A stretch of 36,512 nucleotides of DNA. It comes from Endomicrobium sp. (lineage in GTDB: Bacteria > Elusimicrobiota > Endomicrobiia > Endomicrobiales > Endomicrobiaceae). The number at the start of each line of letters is the position of its first letter. The stretch's first letter is position 1. A program made the translations under genes and the position numbers. The notes beneath the pieces are model-generated. The model searched no databases. It worked only from the letters and a program-made list of their open reading frames with translations, and was not told the origin of the DNA. The DNA lies in contig JAISRM010000144.1 of the NCBI GenBank assembly GCA_031273645.1, forward strand, positions 1 to 36,512, in the 5' to 3' direction. Positions 1 to 8,747 of this stretch are shown piece after piece.

Positions 1-23
1 TTTTAACTTCCAAAAGAAAACCC

Positions 24-51
24 CTTGCAAAAATGCCTACCTTTTTGCAAG
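24..51. repeat. Perfect 10-bp inverted repeat
   Basis: CTTGCAAAAA (24-33) and TTTTTGCAAG (42-51) pair perfectly across an 8-nt loop. On the minus strand the hairpin is followed by GGGGTTTTCTTTT, so it could end a transcript running leftward, but the T-tract is broken. No gene lies beside it inside the window. Nothing else is recognisable in 1-70. Confidence 0.45.
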
Positions 52-70
52 CCTATCCTTTCGTTTTAAA

Positions 71-111
71 AGTATCATTTTATTTTTGAAAACAGTATCA
101 TTTTATTTTTG
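71..111. repeat. 18-bp direct repeat, two copies, period 23
   Basis: AGTATCATTTTATTTTTG occurs at 71-88 and again at 94-111, separated by AAAAC. The two copies are identical. Closely spaced direct repeats of this kind are found at the ends of some insertion sequences (the IS21 family, for example), where they bind transposase. An element lying to the left of the window is therefore one explanation. No transposase is visible here, so this stays a suggestion. Confidence 0.5.
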
Positions 112-211
112 TCCTAACACACAAGCTTTGCGACCGCGACTGTAACAGCTAAAATGCTTAAAAAAAAGTTTTTGTCTCAAAGGCTGTTATTTAAACTCTT
201 GCAATAACCGT

Positions 212-345
212 CGTCTTGTACAACCGTCCTTCCCGTGAAAGCGGGACAGACTTCGTCTGTGTTTTGTCATTGCCGCGAAAGCGGGACAGACTTCGTCTGG
301 TTTGTCATTCCCGCGAAAGCGGGACAGACTTCGCGTCTGTGGTTT
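212..345. repeat. Tandem partial hairpin modules
   Basis: Three successive truncated left arms of the long palindromic repeat (TTCCCGTGAAAGCGGGA and variants) are each fused directly to a CAGACTTCGTCTG mini-hairpin or a near copy (247-259, 286-298, about 327-339). The arrangement has a period of about 40 bp and carries no plausible gene. Short open frames crossing it are read out of the repeats. The stretch 112-211 shows nothing recognisable. Confidence 0.7.
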
Positions 346-470
346 GTCATTCCCGTGAAAACGGGAATCCATGTTTACTAAAAAATTCTTTTTACATCTC
401 GTCTTTAAAAGAAATAATGTTAGAAGCTATATTAATATTAAAAATGGATTCCCGTTTTCACGGGAATGAC
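346..470. repeat. 125-bp MITE-like unit with 26-bp terminal inverted repeats
   Basis: The unit begins GTCATTCCCGTGAAAACGGG (346) and ends with the exact reverse complement of its first 26 bases (445-470). Each 26-bp arm contains ATTCCC-N8-GGGAAT and is itself a hairpin. The interior is AT-rich, with AATAATGTTAGAAGC and ATATTAATATTAAA blocks that recur in all other copies. No transposase is encoded, so any movement would need a protein acting in trans. This is the cleanest copy in the window and serves as the reference unit; another of the same 125-bp length lies at 9873-9997. Confidence 0.85.
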
Positions 471-882
471 AGACTTTGAAAAACAATTAACAAAACAGCC
501 TTTGTCTGTGTTCATAAAACAGGCGAAGCCTGTCCCGTGAAAACGGGAATCCATGTTTACTAAAAAATTCTTTTTACACCTCGTTTTCAAAAAAAATAAT
601 GTTAGAGGCTATATTAATATTAAACATGGATTCCCACCCGATAAAAACACTCGGGTGCAGGCTGCTTAGGAAGAACAAATATTAAAAACATGGGAATGAC
701 GGACTTTGAAAAACAATTAACACAACAGCCTTTGTCTGTGTTCATAAAACAGGCGAAGCCTGTCCCGTGAAAACGGGAATCCATGTTTACTAAAAAATTC
801 TTTTTACACCTCGTCTTTAAAAGAAATAATGTTAGAAGCTATATTAATATTAAAAATGGATTCCCATTTTCATGGGAATGAC
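471..882. repeat. Repeat units in a 230-bp duplication
   Basis: The sequence from 462 onward recurs at 692 onward with only scattered changes over more than 100 bp, so an approximately 230-bp segment has been tandemly duplicated. Each copy contains a CAGGCGAAGCCTG mini-hairpin fused to a left arm of the long unit (about 533 and 763). The first copy carries the CACTCGGGTGCAGGCTG module in its right arm (about 632-691). The second has the simple right arm, ending at 882. No gene is present. Confidence 0.75.
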
Positions 883-1025
883 AGACACAAACAAAACAGG
901 CGAAGCCTGCAGCCTTTGGTTGTTTTATAAAAACAGACGAAGTCTGACTAATATTAAAAGCGGATTTCAGTTTTCACGGGACAAAACAGAGGCAGACTTG
1001 TCTTCTATAAAACAGACGAAATCTG
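883..1025. repeat. Degraded mini-hairpin remnants
   Basis: CAGGCGAAGCCTG, CAGACGAAGTCTG and a mutated CAGACGAAATCTG lie among fragments of the long repeat (ACTAATATTAAAAGCGGATT, TTTTCACGGGA). The block ends just before the tRNA promoter. No gene is seen. Confidence 0.65.
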
Positions 1026-1029
1026 AAAA

Positions 1030-1058
1030 TTGACTTTCAACTGAAAAAATATTAGAAT
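1030..1058 (+). promoter_or_regulatory. Sigma-70-type promoter of the tRNA-Met gene
   Basis: TTGACT (1030-1035) and TAGAAT (1053-1058) are separated by exactly 17 nt. The predicted start, around 1065, lies about 11 nt before the mature tRNA 5' end. This is one of the two best consensus promoters in the window. Confidence 0.7.
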
Positions 1059-1075
1059 TAACAATCGTTTTTTAC

Positions 1076-1147
1076 GGCGGCGTAGCTCAGGGGTAGAGCA
1101 GAGGACTCATAAGCCTTTGGCCGTAGGTTCAATTCCTACCGCCGCCA
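1076..1147 (+). tRNA. tRNA-Met, anticodon CAT
   Basis: The 72-nt sequence folds as a cloverleaf. The 7-bp acceptor stem is GGCGGCG (1076-1082) with CGCCGCC (1140-1146), and the discriminator is A1147. The D arm is GCTC/GAGC. The anticodon loop CTCATAA has CAT at 1108-1110, and the T arm is GTAGG-TTCAATT-CCTAC. It matches the elongator-Met pattern (perfect acceptor pairing from position 1) rather than an initiator. A CAT anticodon could also belong to a tRNA-Ile(k2C), but the GGCGGCG acceptor is typical of elongator Met. The 3' CCA is not encoded; TTTTTT follows directly and may terminate transcription. Confidence 0.93.
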
Positions 1148-1278
1148 TTTTTTCGCAGCTGCCGAAATGCCGAAATCTTGCAATTCCCTGAAAATATATT
1201 TTGCCGCTTGTCTTTGTTTAGCTGTCCTCATTTTATAAAATCATTTAACATTTCAATATAAAGAGCTACACTTTTCTT

Positions 1279-3435
1279 ATGCTTTTTACTCTTTTATTTA
1301 TCTCCGGTTTTTGCGCGGCTTTAATTCATTTATTATTTTTTAGAGAACTGCTTACGGCGTTTCAGTCTTTAGACATTATCGCCGGTTTTTTTGCGTTCCA
1401 CGTAATTTTATCTTTTGCCGCCGGCGCGCGCGCTGGAGTTGCTTTTATACGGTCAAAAAAAGACGAAAACGTTTTGTTTTTTTCAATTTGTTCTCTTATA
1501 ATTCTTTTTGTGGCTTCGCTTATTTTTATTTATGAAATAAGAAATATTTTAAACGCCGCTTTAGGCGGCGCGGTTTCTTTAAAACTTTCGTTTTCTTTTA
1601 TATTTGCCGCCGTGTTTCCGGTTTCTTTTGCCTACGGGTTTATTTTTCCCATGCTTGCGCAGTTTTGGCAGCGGGTAAAAAAATCTTCCGGTTTGAAATT
1701 CGTTTTTCTCTTCAGCGCCGCCGGTTTTGTCGTCGGCGGACTGGCATATTCTTTATTTTTATACGAGGCTCTTTCTTTAAGAATAGCCGCGCTTATAATA
1801 ATTTTGACCGTTGTTTCTTTGGGATCCCTTTTAAAAAGCGAAAAGAAAAAAGTTTTTCTTGCAGCAATTGTCTTATCGCTGCTGTTTTTGTCCGACACCG
1901 ATTTTATAGTCAGGGCGGACAAAAAACTTCTTGAAGAAAGTTTTAAGCCGGCTGTAGTAAAAGATTATTCAAATTCGGCTTACGGCCGGACGGCGCTGGC
2001 GGCTCAAAACAACGAATATTTTCTTTTGTCCGACAACGCGCTTTTATTGTCTTATCCCGACAACGACGTTTTAAATTCCGAAGATTTCGGGCATATTCCG
2101 ATTTTGCACGTTAAGAATCCTAAAAACATTTTAGTGATAGGTTTGGGCGCAAAATATCTGCCGATGCTTCTTTCATATAATGTCGCAAAAATAGATTATG
2201 TCGAGCCTGACGCCGCGCTAATGGCAGTGATGAAAAATAATATAAAACGTTTCGGCTACGTTTTTAACGATAAAAGGCTGCGCATACATAATCTTGACGC
2301 GCGCGCTTTTTTAAAAAAATCAACAGAGCGCTACGATCTTATTTTGTCGGGAATGCCGTCTCCGCTGAATTTGCGTTTAAATTCGTTTTATACAAAAGAA
2401 TTTTTTGCCGAAGTAAAAAAACGTCTTGCTGAAAACGGATTTTTTGCTTTGAAACTTCCGGGAAGAATGGCTTTTTCAAGCTTCATAATGGCCGAAATTA
2501 ATTTGTCCGTTTCGGAAGCTTTGCAAAGCGTTTTTAACAATGTGAAAATAATTCCCGGAACGCAAAATATTCTGATAGCTTCAGACGGCGCTATGCCTTA
2601 CCGCATGCACATAAAAAAGCGCCTTGCCGACGTTCAGGAAACGACTCTTGTTATGTCGAGATATTATCTTGACGACAAAATGGATACGGAAAAAACAAGA
2701 TGGCTTGTTAAAGAGCTCAAAAAAGTTAAAAACGACGATTTGTTAAACGCAGACTTAAACGGCCGCGCGATGATGCGCTCTTTTTTACATTGGCAGTCCG
2801 GGTTTTCGCCCTATCTCAGCCTTTTTATAGATAAAACTATACGATATTCTTATCTTTTGATAATTGCCGCCGCCGGATTTTTTTTCTTTTCAAAATCTCT
2901 TTACAAAACGACGTCTTTTACGGCAAGTTTAAGCGCTTTTTGGCTTTTATTTGCCGCATTGTTTGGCGCGCGCGCTTCAAATATAGGAATCTTCAAATGG
3001 GCGGCCGTATTTGCCGCTCTGTTTGTTTTTGGAATTATTTCGGCTTATCTTTGCCGCAAAATCGTCAACGCAAATTTATCTTTAAATAAAAGAATGTTTA
3101 ATTGCGAACTGTTTTCAATTTTGCTTATTGCGTTTTGCTGCGCTTTTTTTAAAGTTTTCTCTATTTCTCCGACCGTTCTTTCTTTTCTTGTTTTCGGAGC
3201 CGGTTTTGCGGCGGCAATGGAATTTCTCTGTCTTTACGAAATCGCGGTTTTTTTCGGACGCGCCAAATCGGCTGCAATATCGTTATACGCTTTTGCCGGC
3301 GCGCAAACCGCATGTCTGCTTGGGGGAAGTTTTCTTATATTGGCATGGGGAATAGAATATTCCCTGTTTTTCATATTTTTCATGAAATTTCTGATATTTT
3401 GCCGCTGGACCGACATAGGCAGAAGCGGCCTTTAA
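1279..3435 (+). CDS. Multi-pass membrane protein with degenerate spermidine-synthase-like domain
   Basis: This is a 718-residue protein. About seven hydrophobic segments fill residues 1-220, a soluble Rossmann-like methyltransferase fold lies at about 245-460, and further membrane segments fill about 500-715. The soluble part resembles SpeE-type proteins: a glycine-rich strand ILVIGLGAKYLPML near 284, then DYVEPDAAL, and later a C-terminal helix region like YTKEFFAEVKKRL. Two signatures of true aminopropyltransferases are altered. The GGGDGG loop reads GLGAKY, and the region of the catalytic DxxDP reads SGMPSP. It is therefore probably not an active spermidine synthase. Membrane proteins fused to SpeE-like domains are known in many bacteria with unclear roles. 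The ATG at 1279 has only a weak AAGAG upstream. The gene follows the tRNA by 131 bp. Confidence 0.75.
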   Translation: MLFTLLFISGFCAALIHLLFFRELLTAFQSLDIIAGFFAFHVILSFAAGARAGVAFIRSKKDENVLFFSICSLIILFVASLIFIYEIRNILNAALGGAVSLKLSFSFIFAAVFPVSFAYGFIFPMLAQFWQRVKKSSGLKFVFLFSAAGFVVGGLAYSLFLYEALSLRIAALIIILTVVSLGSLLKSEKKKVFLAAIVLSLLFLSDTDFIVRADKKLLEESFKPAVVKDYSNSAYGRTALAAQNNEYFLLSDNALLLSYPDNDVLNSEDFGHIPILHVKNPKNILVIGLGAKYLPMLLSYNVAKIDYVEPDAALMAVMKNNIKRFGYVFNDKRLRIHNLDARAFLKKSTERYDLILSGMPSPLNLRLNSFYTKEFFAEVKKRLAENGFFALKLPGRMAFSSFIMAEINLSVSEALQSVFNNVKIIPGTQNILIASDGAMPYRMHIKKRLADVQETTLVMSRYYLDDKMDTEKTRWLVKELKKVKNDDLLNADLNGRAMMRSFLHWQSGFSPYLSLFIDKTIRYSYLLIIAAAGFFFFSKSLYKTTSFTASLSAFWLLFAALFGARASNIGIFKWAAVFAALFVFGIISAYLCRKIVNANLSLNKRMFNCELFSILLIAFCCAFFKVFSISPTVLSFLVFGAGFAAAMEFLCLYEIAVFFGRAKSAAISLYAFAGAQTACLLGGSFLILAWGIEYSLFFIFFMKFLIFCRWTDIGRSGL

Positions 3436-3485
3436 TTGCGCGCAATGCTTTAGAAAAACTATAATAAAATAATAACGCTGAACAA

Positions 3486-3514
3486 TTGCATAAAGCGCGT
3501 TAAAATTGTAAAAT
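3486..3514 (+). promoter_or_regulatory. Candidate promoter for the repeat protein-aroB-aroQ group
   Basis: TTGCAT (3486-3491) and TAAAAT (3509-3514) are 17 nt apart, which leaves a leader of about 90 nt before the GTG at 3613. The leader contains a small hairpin TGCGG-CTTTTA-CCGCA (3546-3561). The match to consensus is good but rests on sequence alone. Confidence 0.45.
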
Positions 3515-3612
3515 AAATGTAAAATTTTTAAAAGTTATTGATTTTTGCGGCTTTTACCGCAGCTAATTTTACCCTGCAGCAAGGGTTATATGTCAACAAT
3601 TAAGAGGTGTCA

Positions 3613-6600
3613 GTGAAGAAACTAATATGCGCGTTTTGTTTTTTTACTTTTTCGTTTGCTTTATTTTCAGATTTGCAGGCTTATGCCGCAGAGCAGGCCG
3701 GCAAATATACTATATCGGGATTTGTTACAGACAAAGAGGGAGTCGGGATTTACGATATTGAAATTAAGCTTACCGGAGATTCTACAGACATTAAACGCAC
3801 CGATACGACCGGATATTACCGTTTTGACGATATAGACGATGGTTCAAAAGTCGAGCTTGCGGCAAAAAAAGAAGGTCATTCGATAGCTCCTTCCGTATTT
3901 AGAATAAGCAGTTTAAATTCAAACAGAACGATAAATTTTAAAGCCGTTAAAATTGCGGACATTGCATCTAAAAAAGAAGAATCGTCCGCTTCTTTATCTT
4001 CCGCTGCAAAAGCCGGCGAAACAAAATCTGATGCAAAAGCCGTCCAGAACCCTGCCTATGAAATAAGCGGTAAAGTAAGTTATTACGCTTCAGGGATTAT
4101 CGGAGTAAAAGTTTCGGTAAATAACGACAAAAAGCTTACCGCTGTTACCGATTCTAACGGAAATTATTCAATAAAAGGCGTTAGAGCCCAAGAAGGCGCG
4201 GTTGTGTCTTTTTCTAAAGAAGGTTTTGTTTTTAATCCTTCCGAAAGCGACGTGTCCTCTATAAATTCCGACATTGTAATAAACTCCGAAGCCGCGCAGA
4301 CAACGTTTAAAATTTCCGGCGTAATAAGCGAGGGAAAAAATCTTATAAAAGACGTTTCGGTAAGAATTACAAACGGCGTGGATAATTTTTCCGCTCTTAC
4401 CGATTCAAAAGGCTATTACGAAATTATAGGTCTTCCCCACGGCAGCAATCTTTTTATAGCGGCGTTTAAAGACGAAGTCGTAATCACTCCGCTTAAGCTT
4501 GTTATAAATAAACTCGACGGCAATAAGACGGTAAATTTTAGCGCCAATGTGCGCAAACTAAAAATTTCCGGAACCGTTTTTGATGAAAACGGCGATCCGG
4601 TAAAAAACTCAAAAGTGGTTTTGAATACTCCTTTTGATTCTTTTGAAGCCGAGACAAATGCAAAAGGCGCTTATTTATTTAATCGCGTTCCGTCGGTGTT
4701 TTCTTTCAGCATAAAGGCGTCTAAAGAAGGCTATGAAGACAGCCAAGAAATAAATTCAGAGCCTCTTGATTCCGATAAAATCATAAATTTAACTATGATT
4801 GAAAGCGACGACGCAATTGAAACTAAAGCGGCTAAGAAGAAAAAAGAAAGGCGCGTAAAGAAAGACGCAGAGCCGCAGCCGCCAGAAAGCGACGAACCCA
4901 AAACGCCCTTAAAAAAAGTAAGCGTCAGAAAAATCGCGCGTCCTGCGCAAGACGAGCCGGTTAAAACCGAGAAAGCAAAACTTTCCAAAGAAAAGATCGC
5001 AAAAGAAAAATCCGAAGAAAAAACTGTCCGTAAAGAAAAAAATGCCGAAGCTTTAAAACAAAAAAATAAAAAAATGAAAACCGTGCGCATAAGAGGAACC
5101 GTTTCGGGCAAATTGGCGGCTCTTTCCGGCGTGGAGCTTACTTTAGAACCCGGCGGATATTCGGTAAAAACCGACGACAAAGGAAAATACGTTTTTGAAG
5201 CGATACCCGAAAATTCAAGATATGTTTTAAAACCTTATCTGCAAGACGTTAATTTTGAGCCGGAAAACGCAGTTTTTGAAGACGTATCTTCAAATATAAT
5301 TCAGGATTTTACTCCCTATGTAACGATTGAAGGAGAAACGTTTTTTGAGGGGAAATATATTGACGAAGTCTCTATAAATCTTAACGCAGCGCCTGCGGCG
5401 CTCAGCAATAAATTTGGGAAATTTAAAATTTCTCCGGTGGAGTACGGTTCTTCAGTAAGTTTGGGCGCTGAAAAATCCGGATACGCTTTCTATCCTCCCG
5501 TTATAAGAATACCGTCTATAACTAAAAATTACGACAAACAAAACTTTATGGCGGCCTTTTCCGTCTCCGGAAAAATTTCTCTTTACGGCGGCAACAACGG
5601 TTTAAGCAACATAGAACTTGAAGTTACGGGAAACACACAAACTTCCGTCTTTACGGATTACGGAGGAAATTATTATATTCAAGGGCTTGAAGCCGGAGGA
5701 ACTTTTACCGTAACTCCTAAAGCCGGAGGTTATAAATTTACGCCGGCAAGCAAAGACTACGCTGCGCTTAAGGGAAATTTTGTCAATCAGGATTTTACGG
5801 CCGTTAAAGAAACTTATACGATAACCGGCAACGTAAATATAGGCGGCAAGCCCGTAAGAAACGCCGTGGTAAACATTACTAAAAGAACTTTAAAATATTT
5901 TACCGACGACGAAGGCAAATTTGAAATAAGAAACCTCGATTACGGCGGACCTTATACATTAAGCGTGCAAAGCCCGGGATATTCTTTTAAGCCGATTGTA
6001 ATTGAAATTTTAAAAGAAAATACGGCCGTCGAATTTTCAACGGATTTGTCGCTTTCGGGAATCGTAACTTCAGGCGGCAAACCCGTAAAAGACGTTATTG
6101 TTGACGTAAACGGCAGCAAATACAAAACGGATGAAAACGGAAAATATACGATAAAAGGTCTTAAATACGGCGGCAGCTACTTAGTGAGTCTGCTTTCAAA
6201 AGGCATGATGTTTGAACCTTTCCACAAAGAATACAATAATCTCAGACAAAGCGTTCTCGACGAATCTTTTGAAGCTTCTTTGATAATAAGCGGCCGCATA
6301 ACTTACGCAGACTCGGCTTTTGAAGGCGCCGCAGTGGCTGTAAGAGGAATCTCTGAAGTTTATAAAACCGACGCAAACGGATATTATACGATAAGCGCAG
6401 CCAAAGTCGGCAGGGATTACACCGTTGAAGTTTCAAGTCCGGGATATAAATTTTTGCCGGCAAAAAGAGAATATAAAGATTTAAGCGAAAGCAAAATGTC
6501 TGAAAATTTTCAAGCCGTTTCTTTAGGCTATCGCGTCAAAGGCAAAGTTACCGCCGAAGGCCGCGCGCTAAAGCGCGTTCAGGTGATTATAGAAGGCTCT

Positions 6601-7653
6601 TCAAAAGCGCAAACTTATACCGACGACGAAGGATATTATATTTTCAAAGGGCTTGCTTCCGACAAAAAATATATGCTCACCGTGGTCAGCAAAAATTATC
6701 AATTTGAAAATCCCAGCGGAATAATAATGAATCTTACCGGAGATACGGTAATAAATCTTGAATTTGGGAAAGTAACTTCTCCGGAGCCCGTTGCGCAAAA
6801 TTTAAACGAATCTCTTAAACATGAAAATGAGCAAACAGAGGCAAAAGAAAAATTTTTCACCGTCGAAGGCATCGTAACTGTTAACGATATGCCCGCCAAA
6901 GACGTCGCCGTAAAAAGCGGATCTTTAGAGACTTTTACAGACGAAGACGGCAAATACAGCTTGTCTGTTTCCGCCGGAGACAATATAACGGCGGAGCCTT
7001 ATCTTGACGGATATTCTTTTACTCCCGAAAAAATTTCTTTCAGCGGCGTAAGCTCAAACAAAACGGGTATAAATTTTTCGGGCGCGCAAACTAAGTTTTA
7101 TAGCGTTGAAGGGTCAATCGTAAACGATGAACTGCGCGGAGTAAAAGGCGTTTTGGTAAAAATTCTTAACGATTCGTCGACAGTCGCAACCGATTCGTCG
7201 GGATTTTATAAAATAGCCGGATTAAAGCATAATGAAAAAAACATTATCGCGTTTGAATCAGACAGGTATGATTTTTATCCCCAATCTTTAGAAATTACGC
7301 CTTTAGACGACGTAAAAGCCGGAGATATTTTTGCTTATCCCAAAAAGCTAAAAAGGCCGCAGCTTTTTATATACGGAGCTTCAAATTCGCAAGTTAACGC
7401 TTCTTTGGCAAAAGAAATTGCAGTAGTTATGGTTGCCGACGAAGACGGAAAAGTTTCCGGACAAATAATCGACGAAAACGACAATTCCGTTTTTGAATTT
7501 AACGACGATCTTTTGGCAAATGCGCCCTCAGCTGCAAAATGGAATATGGTTTCCTCTTCTTCAAGAAAAAAAGTTCCTTCCGGAGAATATTCGGTAATTT
7601 TAAACGGAGCCGGATTTAAAGACGAAACCGTAAGTTTTAAAATAATAAGATGA
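3613..7653 (+). CDS. Secreted protein with 13 carboxypeptidase-regulatory-like repeats
   Basis: This protein is about 1346 residues long. The GTG at 3613 is preferred over the in-frame GTG at 3607 because AGAGG (3603-3607) then has a normal 5-nt spacing; it gives the signal peptide MKKLICAFCFFTFSF... with cleavage likely after AYA. I count 13 beta-sandwich repeats of about 70 residues. Each opens with an ISG/VxG strand, carries a TDxxGxYxIxGL turn and often ends in a GYxFxP motif, as in the CarboxypepD_reg/prealbumin-like families. A Lys/Glu-rich linker at about 408-495 splits the repeats 4 + 9. The last 90 or so residues, with a VPSGEYSVIL motif, resemble a FlgD-type Ig-like domain. No enzyme domain is seen. 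It is probably an extracellular or outer-surface structural protein. Its stop overlaps the aroB start. Confidence 0.8.
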   Translation: MKKLICAFCFFTFSFALFSDLQAYAAEQAGKYTISGFVTDKEGVGIYDIEIKLTGDSTDIKRTDTTGYYRFDDIDDGSKVELAAKKEGHSIAPSVFRISSLNSNRTINFKAVKIADIASKKEESSASLSSAAKAGETKSDAKAVQNPAYEISGKVSYYASGIIGVKVSVNNDKKLTAVTDSNGNYSIKGVRAQEGAVVSFSKEGFVFNPSESDVSSINSDIVINSEAAQTTFKISGVISEGKNLIKDVSVRITNGVDNFSALTDSKGYYEIIGLPHGSNLFIAAFKDEVVITPLKLVINKLDGNKTVNFSANVRKLKISGTVFDENGDPVKNSKVVLNTPFDSFEAETNAKGAYLFNRVPSVFSFSIKASKEGYEDSQEINSEPLDSDKIINLTMIESDDAIETKAAKKKKERRVKKDAEPQPPESDEPKTPLKKVSVRKIARPAQDEPVKTEKAKLSKEKIAKEKSEEKTVRKEKNAEALKQKNKKMKTVRIRGTVSGKLAALSGVELTLEPGGYSVKTDDKGKYVFEAIPENSRYVLKPYLQDVNFEPENAVFEDVSSNIIQDFTPYVTIEGETFFEGKYIDEVSINLNAAPAALSNKFGKFKISPVEYGSSVSLGAEKSGYAFYPPVIRIPSITKNYDKQNFMAAFSVSGKISLYGGNNGLSNIELEVTGNTQTSVFTDYGGNYYIQGLEAGGTFTVTPKAGGYKFTPASKDYAALKGNFVNQDFTAVKETYTITGNVNIGGKPVRNAVVNITKRTLKYFTDDEGKFEIRNLDYGGPYTLSVQSPGYSFKPIVIEILKENTAVEFSTDLSLSGIVTSGGKPVKDVIVDVNGSKYKTDENGKYTIKGLKYGGSYLVSLLSKGMMFEPFHKEYNNLRQSVLDESFEASLIISGRITYADSAFEGAAVAVRGISEVYKTDANGYYTISAAKVGRDYTVEVSSPGYKFLPAKREYKDLSESKMSENFQAVSLGYRVKGKVTAEGRALKRVQVIIEGSSKAQTYTDDEGYYIFKGLASDKKYMLTVVSKNYQFENPSGIIMNLTGDTVINLEFGKVTSPEPVAQNLNESLKHENEQTEAKEKFFTVEGIVTVNDMPAKDVAVKSGSLETFTDEDGKYSLSVSAGDNITAEPYLDGYSFTPEKISFSGVSSNKTGINFSGAQTKFYSVEGSIVNDELRGVKGVLVKILNDSSTVATDSSGFYKIAGLKHNEKNIIAFESDRYDFYPQSLEITPLDDVKAGDIFAYPKKLKRPQLFIYGASNSQVNASLAKEIAVVMVADEDGKVSGQIIDENDNSVFEFNDDLLANAPSAAKWNMVSSSSRKKVPSGEYSVILNGAGFKDETVSFKIIR

Positions 7654-8747
7654 TGAAAAAAAATCTTAAAATCTCTCTAAAGACCAATCCTTACAATATA
7701 ATTATTTCAAAAAATGCGCAGGATTTTCTCTCAAACATTTCTAAAATAATCAAATCAAAAAACATTTTTGTAGTTTCTGATTCCAATGTCGCAAAATTGT
7801 ATCTTAACGGATTTATCAAGCTTCTTACCAAAACCGGATTTAACTGCAAAAGCGCCGTTATAAAATCGGGAGAAAGCGGAAAAAGCGTTAAAACTTTGGA
7901 ATTTTTATACGATAAAGCCCTTAAAGACGGGCTTGACAGAAAAAGCTGCGCAGTCGCTTTAGGCGGCGGAGTTACCGGCGATATAACGGGGTTTTTTGCC
8001 GCCACTTATATGCGCGGCATTAAGTTTGCGCAGGTTCCGACAACTCTTCTTGCAATGGCGGACTCTTCCGTCGGAGGAAAAACCGCCGTAAATACGCGCG
8101 GCGGAAAAAATATAGCCGGAGCTTTTTACCAGCCGTCTTTTGTCTGGATAAATTCTTCATATCTTGCCACTCTTGACATAAGGCAGATAAAAGCCGGACT
8201 TGCCGAAATAATAAAATACTCGTTTACTTTTGACAAAAAATTTTACGATTATATAAATAAGACGCTGGACAACGGTTTTATTTCCGGAGACGATTTTGAT
8301 TATATGATATACAAAAGCTGCGCCTATAAAGCCGCAGTGGTTGAAAAAGACGAATTTGAAACAAAAGGGTTTAGGGAAATTTTAAATTTCGGACATACTT
8401 TAGCGCATGCGCTTGAAACATATTCGGGATACGGCAAATATCTTCACGGCGAGGCGGTCGCAGTCGGAATGCTTTTTGCCGCGCGTCTTTCGGCCGCTAT
8501 TAAATTGTGTCCCCAAGACGTTTATAAGAGCGTAAATAATTTGCTGTCTTTAGCCGGGCTGAAATTTAATCTCGGGCGCATAAGCGCGGCGGCTCTTTGC
8601 GATCTGATGAAAAAAGATAAAAAATCCGTAAACGGCAAAATACGTTTTGTTCTCTTAAAAAATATAGGGAAAGCCGTCTCGGGCGTTTGCGTGGAAGACG
8701 ATACGGTAAAAAAACAGCTGGATATTTTTCTTAAGGAAAACAAATGA
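7650..8747 (+). CDS. aroB: 3-dehydroquinate synthase
   Basis: This enzyme converts DAHP to 3-dehydroquinate, the second step of the shikimate pathway, in the cytoplasm, using NAD and a divalent metal. The family signatures are clear: GGGVTGDITGFFAATYMRG, then VPTTLLAMADSSVGGKTAVN and KNIAGAFYQP. The metal ligands fall where expected: Glu in GLAEIIKY (about 185), His in NFGHTLAHA (about 248) and His in LHGEAVAVGM (about 265). The length of 365 residues is normal. ATG codons at 7650 and 7653 are both possible; both overlap the TGA of the upstream repeat-protein gene, so translation is probably coupled. It overlaps aroQ by 4 nt downstream. Confidence 0.96.
   Translation: MMKKNLKISLKTNPYNIIISKNAQDFLSNISKIIKSKNIFVVSDSNVAKLYLNGFIKLLTKTGFNCKSAVIKSGESGKSVKTLEFLYDKALKDGLDRKSCAVALGGGVTGDITGFFAATYMRGIKFAQVPTTLLAMADSSVGGKTAVNTRGGKNIAGAFYQPSFVWINSSYLATLDIRQIKAGLAEIIKYSFTFDKKFYDYINKTLDNGFISGDDFDYMIYKSCAYKAAVVEKDEFETKGFREILNFGHTLAHALETYSGYGKYLHGEAVAVGMLFAARLSAAIKLCPQDVYKSVNNLLSLAGLKFNLGRISAAALCDLMKKDKKSVNGKIRFVLLKNIGKAVSGVCVEDDTVKKQLDIFLKENK

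Noticed and set aside
187..479. Short open frames on both strands at the left edge
   Set aside because: They are translations of the palindromic repeats, with repeated RFHGNDK/HSRESG-type peptides. The same peptides appear at every repeat island.
1279..3435. Calling this gene a functional spermidine synthase
   Set aside because: The glycine/aspartate loop and the catalytic aspartate segment are both replaced, so only the fold resemblance is supported.
4731..5180. 149-codon minus-strand frame
   Set aside because: It is antisense to the Lys/Glu-rich linker of the repeat protein. Its Ser/Phe-rich composition is the expected shadow of Lys/Glu codons.
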